Assembly: GCA_902778275.1 (NCBI GenBank)
Contig: CACYXE010000001.1
Coordinates: 186,001-250,000 of the forward strand
DNA: 64,000 nucleotides
Source of the DNA: Oscillospiraceae bacterium
Lineage (GTDB): Bacteria; Bacillota; Clostridia; Oscillospirales; Oscillospiraceae
Direction: 5' to 3'
The position numbers and the translations under genes were made by a program. Under the pieces are notes generated by a model. That model was not told the DNA's origin. It saw only the letters and a program-made list of their open reading frames with translations, and made no database searches. Of the stretch, positions 23,774-32,502 are shown one piece after another (within the stretch, counting starts at the first letter, position 1; every line of letters begins with the position of its first letter).

Positions 23774-23803
23774 AATGGAACGCTCCTTTTCTTGTGCTGC
23801 GGC

Positions 23804-24286
23804 TCAAAGGCCAAGAAGCTCCGTCCAGGTTTTGACTTCTTCCTCGCTGCCATCGGCACCCAGGCGTTTCCCCGCATCCACGGTCACATCGTCACCGACA
23901 AGGCCCTTGATGTGCGCGGAGGCATTTTCCACACCGCTGATGCCGGAGGTGCAGAAGGGGATGATTTTCTTCCCGGAGAAGTTGTGGGCATCCAGAAAAG
24001 TGTCGACGATAGCGGTCTCACGGCCCCACCAGATCGGCGTACCAACAAAAACCACGTCATACTGTTCCATATTCTCCACCTTGCCGATCATGGCCGGGCG
24101 GCAGCTCTCGTCCTGCATCTCTCGGTTGGCGCGGCAGTCCTTCACGTTAAAGTTGAGATCCTCCGCAGTATAGGGAACCTCGGGCTTGATCTCAAACAGA
24201 TCGGCGTTTTCGAGCCGGGCAAGCTCCTCTGCGACCTTCGCGGTGTTGCCGGTAGCGGAAAAATAGGCGACCAATACTTTGCTCAT
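23804..24286 (-). CDS. Flavodoxin
   Basis: A 160-residue flavodoxin: FMN phosphate loop YFSATGNTAKVA at the N terminus, GTPIWWGRETAIVDTFL near the flavin ring, and FCTSGISGVENA as third loop. It is a low-potential electron carrier in the cytosol. It heads an operon with the cysteine-rich small protein and glutathione peroxidase, so it may supply electrons for peroxide detoxification. The ribosome site is GGAGG before ATG 24286. Confidence 0.92.
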   Translation of the reverse strand: MSKVLVAYFSATGNTAKVAEELARLENADLFEIKPEVPYTAEDLNFNVKDCRANREMQDESCRPAMIGKVENMEQYDVVFVGTPIWWGRETAIVDTFLDAHNFSGKKIIPFCTSGISGVENASAHIKGLVGDDVTVDAGKRLGADGSEEEVKTWTELLGL

Positions 24287-24373
24287 AGTTCATAACCTCC
24301 ATTTATGATTCTGTACACGGTATCCCGTGCGGTAATACGAAAAATGTTTTGGAATGATCCAGCCTGGAATATT

Positions 24374-24745
24374 TCAGGCAGAAGCTTCCCCTTCGACAAA
24401 GCCTGTGGTGACGCCATGGGACGCGATCTCGGCCAGCGCAGCATCCATGATCGATTCTTTTTCGCTCAGGATGTCGGCAAATTCCTTACCGTCATGAACG
24501 AATACCATGCGGAAGTAGTCAAAGTTTGCCTGCCCGCAGCACATACGCGCCTGGGTTTGCTGGACCCGGATAAAGGCGCGGTCCATCTCGCTGTAGGGAA
24601 TATATTTTACGCGCAAACCATCGCGAAAATAAACCCCGAGAGAACCGATGCGAAGTTTATCAAAAACCTTGGCATTATCATAATCGGTATTAACTTCCGG
24701 CGTATCCACAGTACCGCCTGTCGTTGAGAATTTTTTATCGGCCAT
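24374..24745 (-). CDS. Hypothetical protein, 123 residues
   Basis: Not recognised. The start is ATG 24745 behind AGGAGGAG; the longer open frame upstream crosses the promoter and is rejected. The product is soluble, with LGVYFRDGLRVKYIPYSEMD and a CCGQANFDYFRMVF centre, and a beta-rich layout that looks like a small PH-like domain. It is monocistronic with a consensus promoter at 24803-24831, so it is probably well expressed. Confidence 0.7.
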   Translation of the reverse strand: MADKKFSTTGGTVDTPEVNTDYDNAKVFDKLRIGSLGVYFRDGLRVKYIPYSEMDRAFIRVQQTQARMCCGQANFDYFRMVFVHDGKEFADILSEKESIMDAALAEIASHGVTTGFVEGEASA

Positions 24746-24802
24746 TTTATGCTCCTCCTGAAAGATTACAGAAAGCGAACAATTAAATTTTGAACAATTT
24801 AA

Positions 24803-24831
24803 ATTATACACATGTTTCATAAGATTTGCAA
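24803..24831 (-). promoter_or_regulatory. Promoter of the 123-aa gene
   Basis: Minus-strand TTGCAA (24831-24826), a 17-bp spacer and TATAAT (24808-24803). Downstream, two direct copies of GAACAATT (24777-24784, 24792-24799 on the plus strand) could be an operator. Confidence 0.75.
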
Positions 24832-24927
24832 TAAGAAAAACGTTCTGTTTTTCAAATAATGAGACAAATGGGGCATATTCTCTCGTCTTTCGCAATCTGC
24901 ATGGTGGAATGGATGAGAAGGGCTGAC

Positions 24928-24975
24928 AAAAAGCAATGCTCGAAACTGTTATTACGTTTCGAGCATTGCTTTTTT
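24928..24975 (-). terminator. Terminator after flavin reductase gene
   Basis: A 19-bp perfect stem (AAAAAGCAATGCTCGAAAC with its complement) around a 9-base loop, with T runs on both strands. Confidence 0.88.
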
Positions 24976-24987
24976 GCTCCATGGGGC

Positions 24988-25557
24988 CTACTTTTTCAGA
25001 AGCGGTGCGCCGGAATGCCAGGCTTTTCCACAGATCTCGCCCACCGCATAATAGTCGTTTCGCATCTGGTCAAAGAGGAAAGTGTTGAGTTTACCGCAGT
25101 CGATACGGCCCAGCTCATCCAACACCTTCTCGTCGGCCAGCACATTCACGATCTCTCCCAGCACGCGCAGGCCGTAGGGCTGCTCTTGCATCTCAAGCAC
25201 CTTGCATTCCAGTGTCAGCGGATACTCGGTGATGATGGGCGCATCCACGCGCTCACTCTTCACTGCGTGCAGCCCGGTGCGTTCAAACTTGTCGGCAACC
25301 TTGACGGCACTGGCGATCCCCATATAATCGGATTCTGCCAGTGTATCGATACCGGGCACGGACAGTGTGAAGGCGCCCCTCGCTCTGAGATTTGCGACGG
25401 TCTTGTGCTCGTCCTCCAGATTGAGGGCCACCATATTCTCCGCGCAGATCCCGCCCCAGGCCATGGGCATAGAGTCTACGGTGCCGTCCTCGTTATAAGT
25501 CCCGATCATATAAACGGGCATGGGAAACAGATAGGGCTTCACGCCAAAGTCTTTCAT
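24988..25557 (-). CDS. Flavin reductase-like domain protein (flavoredoxin type)
   Basis: A 189-residue FMN-binding split-barrel protein: VYMIGTYNEDGTVDSMPMAWG, MVALNLEDEHKTVANLRARG, FTLSVP and DYMGIASA are typical of the flavin reductase/flavoredoxin family. It probably transfers electrons between NAD(P)H or ferredoxin and an unknown acceptor. It is monocistronic; the ribosome site is AGGAGG before ATG 25557. The ferredoxin-nitroreductase upstream on the same strand is a plausible functional neighbour. Confidence 0.88.
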   Translation of the reverse strand: MKDFGVKPYLFPMPVYMIGTYNEDGTVDSMPMAWGGICAENMVALNLEDEHKTVANLRARGAFTLSVPGIDTLAESDYMGIASAVKVADKFERTGLHAVKSERVDAPIITEYPLTLECKVLEMQEQPYGLRVLGEIVNVLADEKVLDELGRIDCGKLNTFLFDQMRNDYYAVGEICGKAWHSGAPLLKK

Positions 25558-25674
25558 TTCGTTTTCCTCCTGAATTCTTACGGTATGAAAGTTTGCTTTT
25601 TGTGCTTATTATAGCTATTAATGATTCACAATACAAAGTACTTGCCGCATACGCAATCACATAAAGAGACAAGT

Positions 25675-26463
25675 TCAACGCCATTGGATCTGCGCTTTTT
25701 TCCGCGGCGGGGTGCGCAGATAGCTCACATCGGGATATCCGACCGCGAGGCAGGTTACAACGTGATCCTCATCCCGCAACCCGAGGAATGCCCTCAGTGG
25801 GATGCTGGTTTCCGCAAGTCGGGTCAAGAAGCCCACATATAAGACGCCGAGTCCCATGGCGGCCGCCTGCATCTCCATATTGCAGGAGGCAATGGCGGCG
25901 TTGACGGGATTTGGTGAAAGCGTCAGGATCACCGCGGGCGCGCCTTTAAAGAGAAAATCATTGTCGTCAAAATGGACCCGGCTGAGACTCATGGGTGGGG
26001 GAAAAACTCGATAAAAAGCCGCCTCGTCATATTGGAGACTGCGCAATTCGCGCATAGCAAGATCACGAAGCACTTCCGTCTCCTGGGTGAAAACGAGATA
26101 AGATACGTTCTGCGCGTTGCTGGCGGTGGGGCTGAAGCGCCCGGCCTCCAGCATGGTCAGCAGTTCCTTTTCGGAAGGACAGGCCCGTTTGAAATGACGA
26201 ACGGATCGCCTGGTTTTGATCGCATGGAGCAAAGCCTCGGCAGTGATACCAAAGCCGCTGCCAATCGGCTCCACGTCGGACATATCATATGTCCCGCCTT
26301 CGATCCGCACCGAGTCAGTGGGACAGACGGCGATGCAGTGGCCGCAGTGAAAACAGTCTTTGGTGATCTCGGCCTTTCCCGCTGTGATCGAGATCGCCTG
26401 AGCCAGGCAGTCGTCTCTGCAATGCCCGCATCCGATACAGGTTTCTTTATCGATAATGACCAT
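25675..26463 (-). CDS. Ferredoxin-nitroreductase fusion protein
   Basis: Residues 1-60 hold two [4Fe-4S] motifs (CIGCGHCRDDC and CFHCGHCIAVCP). Residues 75-262 form an FMN nitroreductase domain (KTRRSVRHFKR, FSPTASNAQNVSYLVF, AAIASCNMEMQAAAMGLG). Such fusions are common in clostridia and reduce nitro compounds, quinones or flavins using ferredoxin electrons. The divergent ogt promoter region holds an ACTTGC/GCAAGT dyad that may control both genes. Confidence 0.92.
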   Translation of the reverse strand: MVIIDKETCIGCGHCRDDCLAQAISITAGKAEITKDCFHCGHCIAVCPTDSVRIEGGTYDMSDVEPIGSGFGITAEALLHAIKTRRSVRHFKRACPSEKELLTMLEAGRFSPTASNAQNVSYLVFTQETEVLRDLAMRELRSLQYDEAAFYRVFPPPMSLSRVHFDDNDFLFKGAPAVILTLSPNPVNAAIASCNMEMQAAAMGLGVLYVGFLTRLAETSIPLRAFLGLRDEDHVVTCLAVGYPDVSYLRTPPRKKAQIQWR

Positions 26464-26503
26464 GTACGCACCACCTTTCCGTGCAACAATACTATAACGA
26501 ATG

Positions 26504-26521
26504 ACTTGCTGTTATGCAAGT
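26504..26521. promoter_or_regulatory. Inverted repeat operator candidate
   Basis: ACTTGC-TGTTAT-GCAAGT lies in the 143-bp divergent region between the ferredoxin-nitroreductase and ogt. Its form suits a MarR or HxlR dimer, possibly redox-responsive. Confidence 0.5.
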
Positions 26522-26606
26522 GAAAATAATATTCAAATAGGGAGAGCCTTTTTATCGGAAGTATGCTATCATAAGCGATGAGAAAAAAACGAAAGAAGAT
26601 AAAAAT

Positions 26607-27089
26607 ATGTACGATTACATTCACTATGATTCCCCGCTGGGGATGTTGACGGTAGCTGCCGAGGGCGATGCTCTGATCGCCTTGGTGATCCGGGGACAAA
26701 AGTATGAAGAACGGCACCTGGCAGGTGAGCGGCGGGAGTTGGAGACACCGGTTTTGCATCAGGCGAAAATATGGCTTGATCGTTATTTCGCGGGTGACCG
26801 GCCGGATTCAGAAGAATTGCCGCTGGACCCCAAAGGCACCGCCTTTCAGCTGCGGGTGTGGCGGACGCTGCTGCAGATCCCCTATGGGCAGACGGAGAGT
26901 TACGGCGCCATTGCCGCGCGTTTGGGAAGCTCAGCACGGGCGGTGGGCAGCGCTGTGGGGCGCAATCCCTTAACGATCATTGTGCCTTGCCATCGGGTGC
27001 TGGGCAGTGACGGCAGCCTGTGCGGCTATGCCGGCGGGTTGGAGAACAAGAAAAAACTCTTAACGCTGGAGGGCTGGTACAAATCGTAG
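26607..27089 (+). CDS. ogt: Methylated-DNA-protein-cysteine methyltransferase
   Basis: Suicide DNA-repair protein that takes alkyl groups from O6-alkylguanine. The 160-residue protein has the acceptor motif IIVPCHRVLG (Cys128), the helix-turn-helix YGAIAARLGSSARAVGSAVG, whose arginine flips the base, and the C-terminal YAGGLENKKKLLTLEG. It is complete and has no Ada-type N-terminal domain. Being divergent from the nitroreductase, it may be jointly controlled with it. Confidence 0.95.
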   Translation: MYDYIHYDSPLGMLTVAAEGDALIALVIRGQKYEERHLAGERRELETPVLHQAKIWLDRYFAGDRPDSEELPLDPKGTAFQLRVWRTLLQIPYGQTESYGAIAARLGSSARAVGSAVGRNPLTIIVPCHRVLGSDGSLCGYAGGLENKKKLLTLEGWYKS

Positions 27090-27296
27090 AGAGAGTAACG
27101 TGCACCGGCATGGGCAGCCTCATCCACGCCTCGGCGTGGTGCAGCATGGCAATATTCGCATTGTTAAATGTGACAGGCTTGCGTATGGGCCAAATTCACA
27201 GTAAAATATTTTTTAAAAATGGGCAGCTCCAAATATGGCAGCGGACTTCCGCTGAGGATGCTTAAGACGGGGAATCCGTGTAAGGAGGAGAGCTGA

Positions 27297-27833
27297 ATGA
27301 AGCATATCCTGATCCACGGTCGCCGCGGGGCGGGGAAAAGCACGATGATCGAAAAGCTGGTATCGGAGTTAGATGTTCCGATCTATGGCTTCTATACCCG
27401 CACAGTGCAAACCAATGATGCGGGCTATCATCAGATCTATATGTACCCGGCGGGCAGAGTGAAGCGGCATACCAGCGAGGATAACCATGTGGGCGACTGC
27501 AATACCCGGGAGCGTACCGTTAACCTTCAGGTTTTCGATACCCTGGGAGTGGAATACCTGCAGGCCCAGCCTGGCGGGATCCTGGTCATGGATGAGATCG
27601 GGTTTATGGAGCAGGATTCCGAACTCTTTTGCAAAGCGGTCCTGCGAGCCCTGGACGGGGATATCCCGGTGCTGGCCGGGGTCAAAGCGGGTGTGGACGT
27701 CCCTTTCCTGCGTCAGGTTATGGGACATCCAAAGGTGGAAGTGTATGAATTGAATCCGGATAAGCGGCAGGAGATCTATGAGCAGATCCTGCCCCAGGTC
27801 CGTGCCTGGAACGAGGCGCTGCGCGGATGCTGA
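27297..27833 (+). CDS. NTPase of the THEP1 family
   Basis: A 178-residue P-loop NTPase: Walker A HGRRGAGKSTMI, TRTVQTNDAGYHQIYM, and Walker B GGILVMDEIGFME. The THEP1 (NTPase_1) family hydrolyses nucleoside triphosphates; its cellular role is unclear. Members often occur with molybdenum-cofactor or radical-SAM genes, though here the gene stands apart from the tungsten island. The ribosome site is AAGGAGGAG. The 207-base spacer upstream holds only small inverted repeats and no gene. Confidence 0.85.
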   Translation: MKHILIHGRRGAGKSTMIEKLVSELDVPIYGFYTRTVQTNDAGYHQIYMYPAGRVKRHTSEDNHVGDCNTRERTVNLQVFDTLGVEYLQAQPGGILVMDEIGFMEQDSELFCKAVLRALDGDIPVLAGVKAGVDVPFLRQVMGHPKVEVYELNPDKRQEIYEQILPQVRAWNEALRGC

Positions 27834-27870
27834 AGCACTTCGGGTTTACCCGGACTGGCTGGTTCCGGCA

Positions 27871-27919
27871 AAAAACAACCGGTTTCTAATCAACTCCTGA
27901 TCAGAAACCGGTTGTTTTT
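27871..27919 (+). terminator. Terminator after the NTPase gene
   Basis: AAAAACAACCGGTTTCT pairs with AGAAACCGGTTGTTTTT around a 15-base loop, giving A and T runs on both strands. Confidence 0.9.
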
Positions 27920-27971
27920 GTCTATTGCTTATCTCAACAGATCCAATGCGCTGTCAGTCTACAGCAGGGCC

Positions 27972-28072
27972 TCAGCCGTTTCGGGCAGGGCGCTTATACT
28001 TGGCATAACGACGGGGGATGAAGTCGTCTGCCTCTGAGAAGATCTGCTCAGCTTTGACGCATAAGGAGAACC
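27972..28072 (-). pseudogene. Possible C-terminal gene remnant
   Basis: A minus-strand frame ending at TGA 27972 reads KAEQIFSEADDFIPRRYAKY then KRPARNG, which looks like a real protein tail, but no start or body is present upstream. It may be left from a gene once following the Fe-S protein. Family not recognised. Confidence 0.3.
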
Positions 28073-28945
28073 TTATGCTTTTTTCAAGCGGATGGGATTT
28101 TGCGATTCACACGGTACGCCGGTCTGGCATAAACCGCAGCCATATCGGGGCGCATGCACTGCGCGGGATGCCGTGATGTGAGCGCCGCAGATCATATGAT
28201 TTTTCCCGTGGATGGGATCGATCGCCTTTGCCGGGCAGCGCCTTACGCAGGCAAGACAGTGGATGCAATTATCGTAAATGCCGGTAAAAGGTCTGGGGTC
28301 AGGCTCCAAAGCAGCGCTGACCAGAACGCTGCCGAAACGTCCCGCCATGCCTTTTTCGGTAATAAATCCCTTGGACAGCCCGAAGGTCCCCATTGCGCAC
28401 ACGTAGGCGGCATGCCGCTCCGACCAACGGCTTCCGAAGCTGTCTTCCTGAATCTCCGAATAGCCTTCGATCCCTTTTCCCGCGGTCAGCTGCTGCCAGC
28501 GGGGATCGGCGGAGGGAACGCAGGCTTCATAACCCCACTCCCGAAACCAGGCAGCCATGGCTTCCGTATAGGCGAGGATATAATTCTGACCCTCGATCCG
28601 AGCGTAGGCCCAAAGCGTCGATGCGATTTGTTCTTCCTGCCGATTGCTCTTTCGGATTTCTTCGCTTGTCGGGAAAAAGAATGAGATCACCGTCTGCGCT
28701 TCCGGGAGCCACTCATTCGGGCTCATATGCCATGGTCCGATGACGTCCGGCGCCTTATATGTCTGAAACAGGGGATCGTTCGCCGACCCAAAGCCTACAA
28801 GCGGGGCGTCGTACATCCGTATACCGGAATACCTGGGGTCGATTCCCATATCTTCGCTGAGTATATTACCGGGAACGCGGCTCCAGAGCTCCTTTGCGTA
28901 CGCTCTAATGGTTTCCTTGTTTATTGTTTTCAAAGCTCGATCCAT
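28073..28945 (-). CDS. 4Fe-4S double-cluster protein related to epoxyqueuosine reductase
   Basis: A 290-residue protein with a C-terminal ferredoxin-like module CIHCLACVRRCPAKAI and a second cysteine set (CGAHI, CGLCQTGVPC). Its body resembles QueG-like reductases (VISFFFPTSEEIRKSN, EWGYEACVPSADPRWQQ, GTFGLSKGFITEKGMAGRFG). True QueG has extra C-terminal repeats and a cobalamin site, which are not clear here. It is better called a QueG-like iron-sulfur protein of unknown substrate. It lies beside a degraded lipase gene. Confidence 0.8.
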   Translation of the reverse strand: MDRALKTINKETIRAYAKELWSRVPGNILSEDMGIDPRYSGIRMYDAPLVGFGSANDPLFQTYKAPDVIGPWHMSPNEWLPEAQTVISFFFPTSEEIRKSNRQEEQIASTLWAYARIEGQNYILAYTEAMAAWFREWGYEACVPSADPRWQQLTAGKGIEGYSEIQEDSFGSRWSERHAAYVCAMGTFGLSKGFITEKGMAGRFGSVLVSAALEPDPRPFTGIYDNCIHCLACVRRCPAKAIDPIHGKNHMICGAHITASRAVHAPRYGCGLCQTGVPCESQNPIRLKKA

Positions 28946-28949
28946 GATT

Positions 28950-29255
28950 TCACATCTCCTTATCCGCCAAACTGTTTATTATCTTCAGCAGCTTCAGATA
29001 AAAGGGACGAATGTTGTTGATTTTTATGATCCCACCCTGCAAGGATATGTGATCCCCGTGATAGGTGGGCATAAGCTGCCAAATACCGGGTCGGACGCGG
29101 TCGGGATCATAAGCAATACCGGGGGCGTCCATGGGCGCCATGGCGGAAACAGTGTTGACCAATCCGTCATTTTCCCGCCATTCAGGGCCGATCAAAAGAC
29201 CTCCCACAGTCGAGCCCGTGTACCTTCCCATGCGCAGAGAGCTTCTGCAAAACAA
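28950..29255 (-). pseudogene. C-terminal remnant of a lipase-type alpha/beta hydrolase
   Basis: About 90 residues include GPEWRENDGLVNTVSAMAPM, GIWQLMPTYHGDHISLQGG and NNIRPFYLKLLKIINSL. In staphylococcal-type lipases this end carries the catalytic Asp (NDGLVN) and His (GDHI). The nucleophile-bearing N-terminal two-thirds are missing upstream, so the gene is 5'-deleted. Confidence 0.75.
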
Positions 29256-29570
29256 TTGTATAAATCATATCATGCGAATAGATTGTTTTCAATCAATATA
29301 TAATATGACTTTTAACCGGCTTGCCAATTCAATCGAAAGCACCTGCGTGCCTGCAATGCGGAATTTTTGTGAGCCTTGGCAACAAGAGCCCTTTGCAGCG
29401 GACCTTATCGATGATATACTGAAACAAATCAGCAGAGTGATTTTTCATGATTTGGAACACAGATTGAAAGATGTTGGAGCGCGTTCGGAGCATTGTCCGG
29501 TTTTAGGGACAGCGCTTGTGTCAATATGATCATATGATCCAAAAACGCCGAGAAAGCAGGTATTTGCAAA
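29256..29570. other. Low-complexity spacer without a clear gene
   Basis: AT-rich sequence between the lipase remnant and the helicase operon. A 74-codon plus-strand frame at 29305-29529 exists (FAADLIDDILKQISRVIFHD) but has no ribosome site and no family I recognise. It may be another remnant. Confidence 0.5.
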
Positions 29571-29750
29571 ATGGACTTCAAGCCGGAACATACAGAGTGG
29601 GAAACCATGACCCGGGAAGAAAAGAACCACCAATTATATCTGAATCAAAAGAACATGTTGGATATGTTTCTGGAGCATGGCGCGATCTCCCAGGCTCAGC
29701 ACGACAAAAGCCTGCGGGATCTGACGGAGAAGATGGGAGAGACGGCATGA
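29571..29750 (+). CDS. Small helical protein, first of the helicase operon
   Basis: A 59-residue charged protein (MDFKPEHTEWETMTREEKNH at the start, a MLDMFLEHGAISQAQHDKSL helix pair). It has the look of the small proteins found beside recombination or plasmid genes in Firmicutes; function unknown. Its stop overlaps the next mini-ORF as ATGA, and that one overlaps the helicase, so all three are translationally linked. The family-like composition and the coupling make it credible. Confidence 0.65.
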   Translation: MDFKPEHTEWETMTREEKNHQLYLNQKNMLDMFLEHGAISQAQHDKSLRDLTEKMGETA

Positions 29751-29818
29751 GCGCCGCTCGCAGAAAAAACAAATCTTCTCAACCGGGGAAATTACCACAT
29801 GAGGAGTGGAGCATATGA
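29747..29818 (+). CDS. 23-codon coupling ORF
   Basis: MSAARRKNKSSQPGKLPHEE and three more residues; it overlaps the 59-aa gene as ATGA and the helicase start as ATGA. It may serve mainly to carry ribosomes from the first gene to the helicase. Confidence 0.45.
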   Translation: MSAARRKNKSSQPGKLPHEEWSI

Positions 29819-31965
29819 CTTTTGAACATCTGAACCAGGCCCAGTTGGATGCGGTCACTACGACAGAGGGCTTTGTCCGGGTCATTGCCGGAGCAGGCTC
29901 CGGAAAGACGCGGGCGCTGTCCAACCGCTTTGCGTTCCTGGTCAATGAAATGGGTATCTTACCGGGGAACATCCTCTGCGTCACGTTTACAAACAAGGCT
30001 GCCAATGAGATGCGGCAGAGGATCCATAATCTGACCGGCGACAACGATACCGGCTATATCAATACCTTCCACGGCTTCTGCGTCTCAGTCCTGCAGGAGG
30101 ACAGCTGCGCCGTACAATATCCAAAGCGCTTTCTGGTGCTGGATAATTCCGATATTGATTCCATGCTGAAGATCATTTACGAGGAGCGGGGCCTGACTCT
30201 TAGGGATATGACCTTTTCCAATGCCCGGGATATGATCGAGATCCAGAAGCTTTTCAAAAAGCCGGAATACTATCTGGATATGATCACCATGTCTCTCGAC
30301 ACCCTGCATGAGAAATACCTGCAGGCTGCGTCCACCAATGATATCATTTTCTACGGATATCTGTACCAGGAGAAAAAGTGCTTCGGCCTCGACTATAACG
30401 ATCTGATCAAGTTCTCGCTGTATATCTTCCGGGAGAATCCGGAGATCCGTCTCAAGTGGCAGCAGCGGCTGGAGTATATCATGATCGATGAATTCCAGGA
30501 CATCGACCTGCTGCAGTATCAGTTGATGGAGGTGTTGTGCGATTATCACAAGAACCTGTTTATCGTAGGCGATCCGGATCAGACCGTCTATACCTGGCGG
30601 GGCGCCAATGTGAAGTATCTTTTGGACTTTGATAAGCAGTACCCCGCAGCAAGAACGATCATGATGATGCAGAACTACCGCTCCACGCCCCAGATCCTCT
30701 CTGCAGCCAACTCCCTGATCGACAAAAACCGCAGCCGGATCAAGAAGGAGCTGATCCCTGTTTTGCCCGGCGGAGAGAGCGTACTCTGTCACCATGCGGC
30801 CAATGCCGAAAAGGAGGCTGAGTGGATCGCTTTTCAGATGCAGGAGCTCCATGACAGGGGAGTGCCTTTCCGGGAGATGACCGTACTCTACCGTGCCCAC
30901 TATGTGACGCGCATTCTCGAAGAGATCTTGCAGAAGCGAAAGGTCCCGTATGCCATCTACAGCGGCGTTCCTTTTTTCGGACGGATGGAGATCAAGGACG
31001 CCCTGAGCTATCTGCGGATGATCGCCTATAAAGATGATCTGTCCTTTCGCCGTATCGTCAACACGCCCAAACGCAATATGGGCCAGCGCCGCATGCGGTT
31101 TCTGGAGGAATATGCGGCAAAGCACGCTTGCTCTCTCTACGATGCCCTCTGCCGCAGGCTGGAGGATGAGATATTCAAGGGGACAAAAGCTGCGGGTTTT
31201 ATAAAGCTGATCGAAGCCTTCGCATCAGACTACTCGGAGCGCCCTGTTTCCGAAGTGCTCTCGGATCTCCTGAATGCCAGCCGTTATGAGGAAATGCTGC
31301 GCACAGAGGGAAGCCAGGAGCGCCTTGACAATCTGGCGGAGCTGAAGCAGTCGGTATACGAGTACGAAACCAGCTGTGGGGAAGAGGCGACCTTGGAGCA
31401 TTATCTGGCCCATGTAGCGCTCTTCACCAACAGCGATGCGGAAAGCAGCGCCGATAAGGTCAAGCTGATGACGGTTCACGCCGCAAAAGGCTTGGAATTC
31501 CCTTACGTTTTTCTTTGCGAGATGAACGAAGGGATCTTTCCTTCAAGAAAGACCAGCACTCTGCCCGGTATGGAAGAAGAACGGCGGCTGGCTTTTGTGG
31601 CTATGACCCGGGCGGAAAAACGCCTGTTCCTCTCCGAGGCTGAGGGGCGAAATATTGACGGTTCCCCGCGTTATCCCTCCCGATTTCTCCTGGATATTTC
31701 TCCGAAGCTCCTGGAGTATACGGAGCCGCCCCGGGAGGGGCTCATCCGGGACGCACGGGATTATATCGCCGCCAACGAAAAGCGTTTGCCGGAGGCGGAG
31801 CCGGAGACCTTTGCCATCGGTCAGCGGGTCAGGCATTCGATCATGGGCCCCGGAACGGTTGTGGATATCGACACGGTCAAAGGGGCGCATATCGTTCAGT
31901 TCGACGGTATCGCAACGCCGCGGGCGATCTCTTTCCGCGCCAGGCTTGAACCGGCAGGAGATTGA
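29815..31965 (+). CDS. UvrD/PcrA-type superfamily 1 DNA helicase
   Basis: A 716-residue ATP-dependent 3'-5' helicase. Motifs in order: Q-motif LNQAQLDAV, Walker A GAGSGKTRAL, FTNKAANEM (Ia), MIDEFQDIDLLQ (II), GDPDQTVYTWRGA (III), QNYRSTPQIL (IV), MTVHAAKGLEFPYVFL (V) and VAMTRAEKRLFL (VI). A C-terminal SH3-like region (IGQRVRHSIMGPGTVVDI) matches PcrA-type ends. The start is ATG 29815 with GAGGAG rather than GTG 29806. Role: DNA repair or replication-fork clearing. It could be a second UvrD paralogue rather than the main PcrA. Confidence 0.92.
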   Translation: MTFEHLNQAQLDAVTTTEGFVRVIAGAGSGKTRALSNRFAFLVNEMGILPGNILCVTFTNKAANEMRQRIHNLTGDNDTGYINTFHGFCVSVLQEDSCAVQYPKRFLVLDNSDIDSMLKIIYEERGLTLRDMTFSNARDMIEIQKLFKKPEYYLDMITMSLDTLHEKYLQAASTNDIIFYGYLYQEKKCFGLDYNDLIKFSLYIFRENPEIRLKWQQRLEYIMIDEFQDIDLLQYQLMEVLCDYHKNLFIVGDPDQTVYTWRGANVKYLLDFDKQYPAARTIMMMQNYRSTPQILSAANSLIDKNRSRIKKELIPVLPGGESVLCHHAANAEKEAEWIAFQMQELHDRGVPFREMTVLYRAHYVTRILEEILQKRKVPYAIYSGVPFFGRMEIKDALSYLRMIAYKDDLSFRRIVNTPKRNMGQRRMRFLEEYAAKHACSLYDALCRRLEDEIFKGTKAAGFIKLIEAFASDYSERPVSEVLSDLLNASRYEEMLRTEGSQERLDNLAELKQSVYEYETSCGEEATLEHYLAHVALFTNSDAESSADKVKLMTVHAAKGLEFPYVFLCEMNEGIFPSRKTSTLPGMEEERRLAFVAMTRAEKRLFLSEAEGRNIDGSPRYPSRFLLDISPKLLEYTEPPREGLIRDARDYIAANEKRLPEAEPETFAIGQRVRHSIMGPGTVVDIDTVKGAHIVQFDGIATPRAISFRARLEPAGD

Positions 31966-32059
31966 GCCGCAACAAAAGAAATGATCTGCCCGGAGTGCGG
32001 TGTTCACAAACTGAATGAAGATGAATCAGAAGCGCGATTGAAATGTGAGGTAAGAGAAC

Positions 32060-32374
32060 ATGCAGAAGGTACGAATCACAGTAAAAAAGATCGCCCGGTA
32101 CGACGATCTGATGGAGCAATATGAAAATCCCATTGAGCATGCCTGCATGATGCGGCTCGGTCAGACCTTTATCTGTAATGGCTGGGAGCGGCCGAAGGAC
32201 TTCTGCGGCAGCGCCTGGGATACGGTTTCACCCTTTGTCATGACGCTGGCCCACGGCGGGGAGAACTTCTATGACGGCTGGATGAAGAATCCGAAGTCCG
32301 CTATGATCTCCTGCAACGACGGCTTTCGACCGGTGAGTTTTTTGTTGGAGACGATGGACGAGAATGCAGAATGA
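32060..32374 (+). CDS. TIGR04076 family protein
   Basis: A 104-residue protein with the family pattern VRITVKKIARYDDL, a GQTFICNG strand, PKDFCGSAWDTVSPFVMTL and NDGFRPVSFLLE. The family is widespread in anaerobes with no known function; the conserved cysteine in FCGSAW may bind metal. It stands alone after the helicase, with a GAGG ribosome site. A short zinc-ribbon-like frame (CPECG) overlaps its start and is not called. Confidence 0.85.
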   Translation: MQKVRITVKKIARYDDLMEQYENPIEHACMMRLGQTFICNGWERPKDFCGSAWDTVSPFVMTLAHGGENFYDGWMKNPKSAMISCNDGFRPVSFLLETMDENAE

Positions 32375-32428
32375 AGGTAATTAACTGATCAATGTGATCA
32401 AATAGCCGCCGGTGAGGCAAAAGACGGA

Positions 32429-32475
32429 AGCCATCCAAGGGGGCGCAAATGTGCGCCTGTCTTGGATGGCTCTTC
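32429..32475 (+). terminator. Long hairpin after TIGR04076 gene
   Basis: AGCCATCCAAG pairs with CTTGGATGGCT and GGCGCA with TGCGCC inside. The T run is poor, so it may be a terminator remnant. Confidence 0.45.
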
Positions 32476-32502
32476 TATGTCCAAATCCTGTTTTGCAAGG
32501 AA

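Noticed and set aside
27100-27296. Cobalamin-type riboswitch suggested by a GGGGAATCCGTGTAA stretch
   Set aside because: The surrounding conserved boxes are absent and the downstream NTPase has no link to cobalamin.
31981-32124. 47-codon frame with CPECG zinc-ribbon start
   Set aside because: It overlaps the start of the TIGR04076 gene, has no good ribosome site and loses protein-like character after 25 codons; perhaps a remnant.
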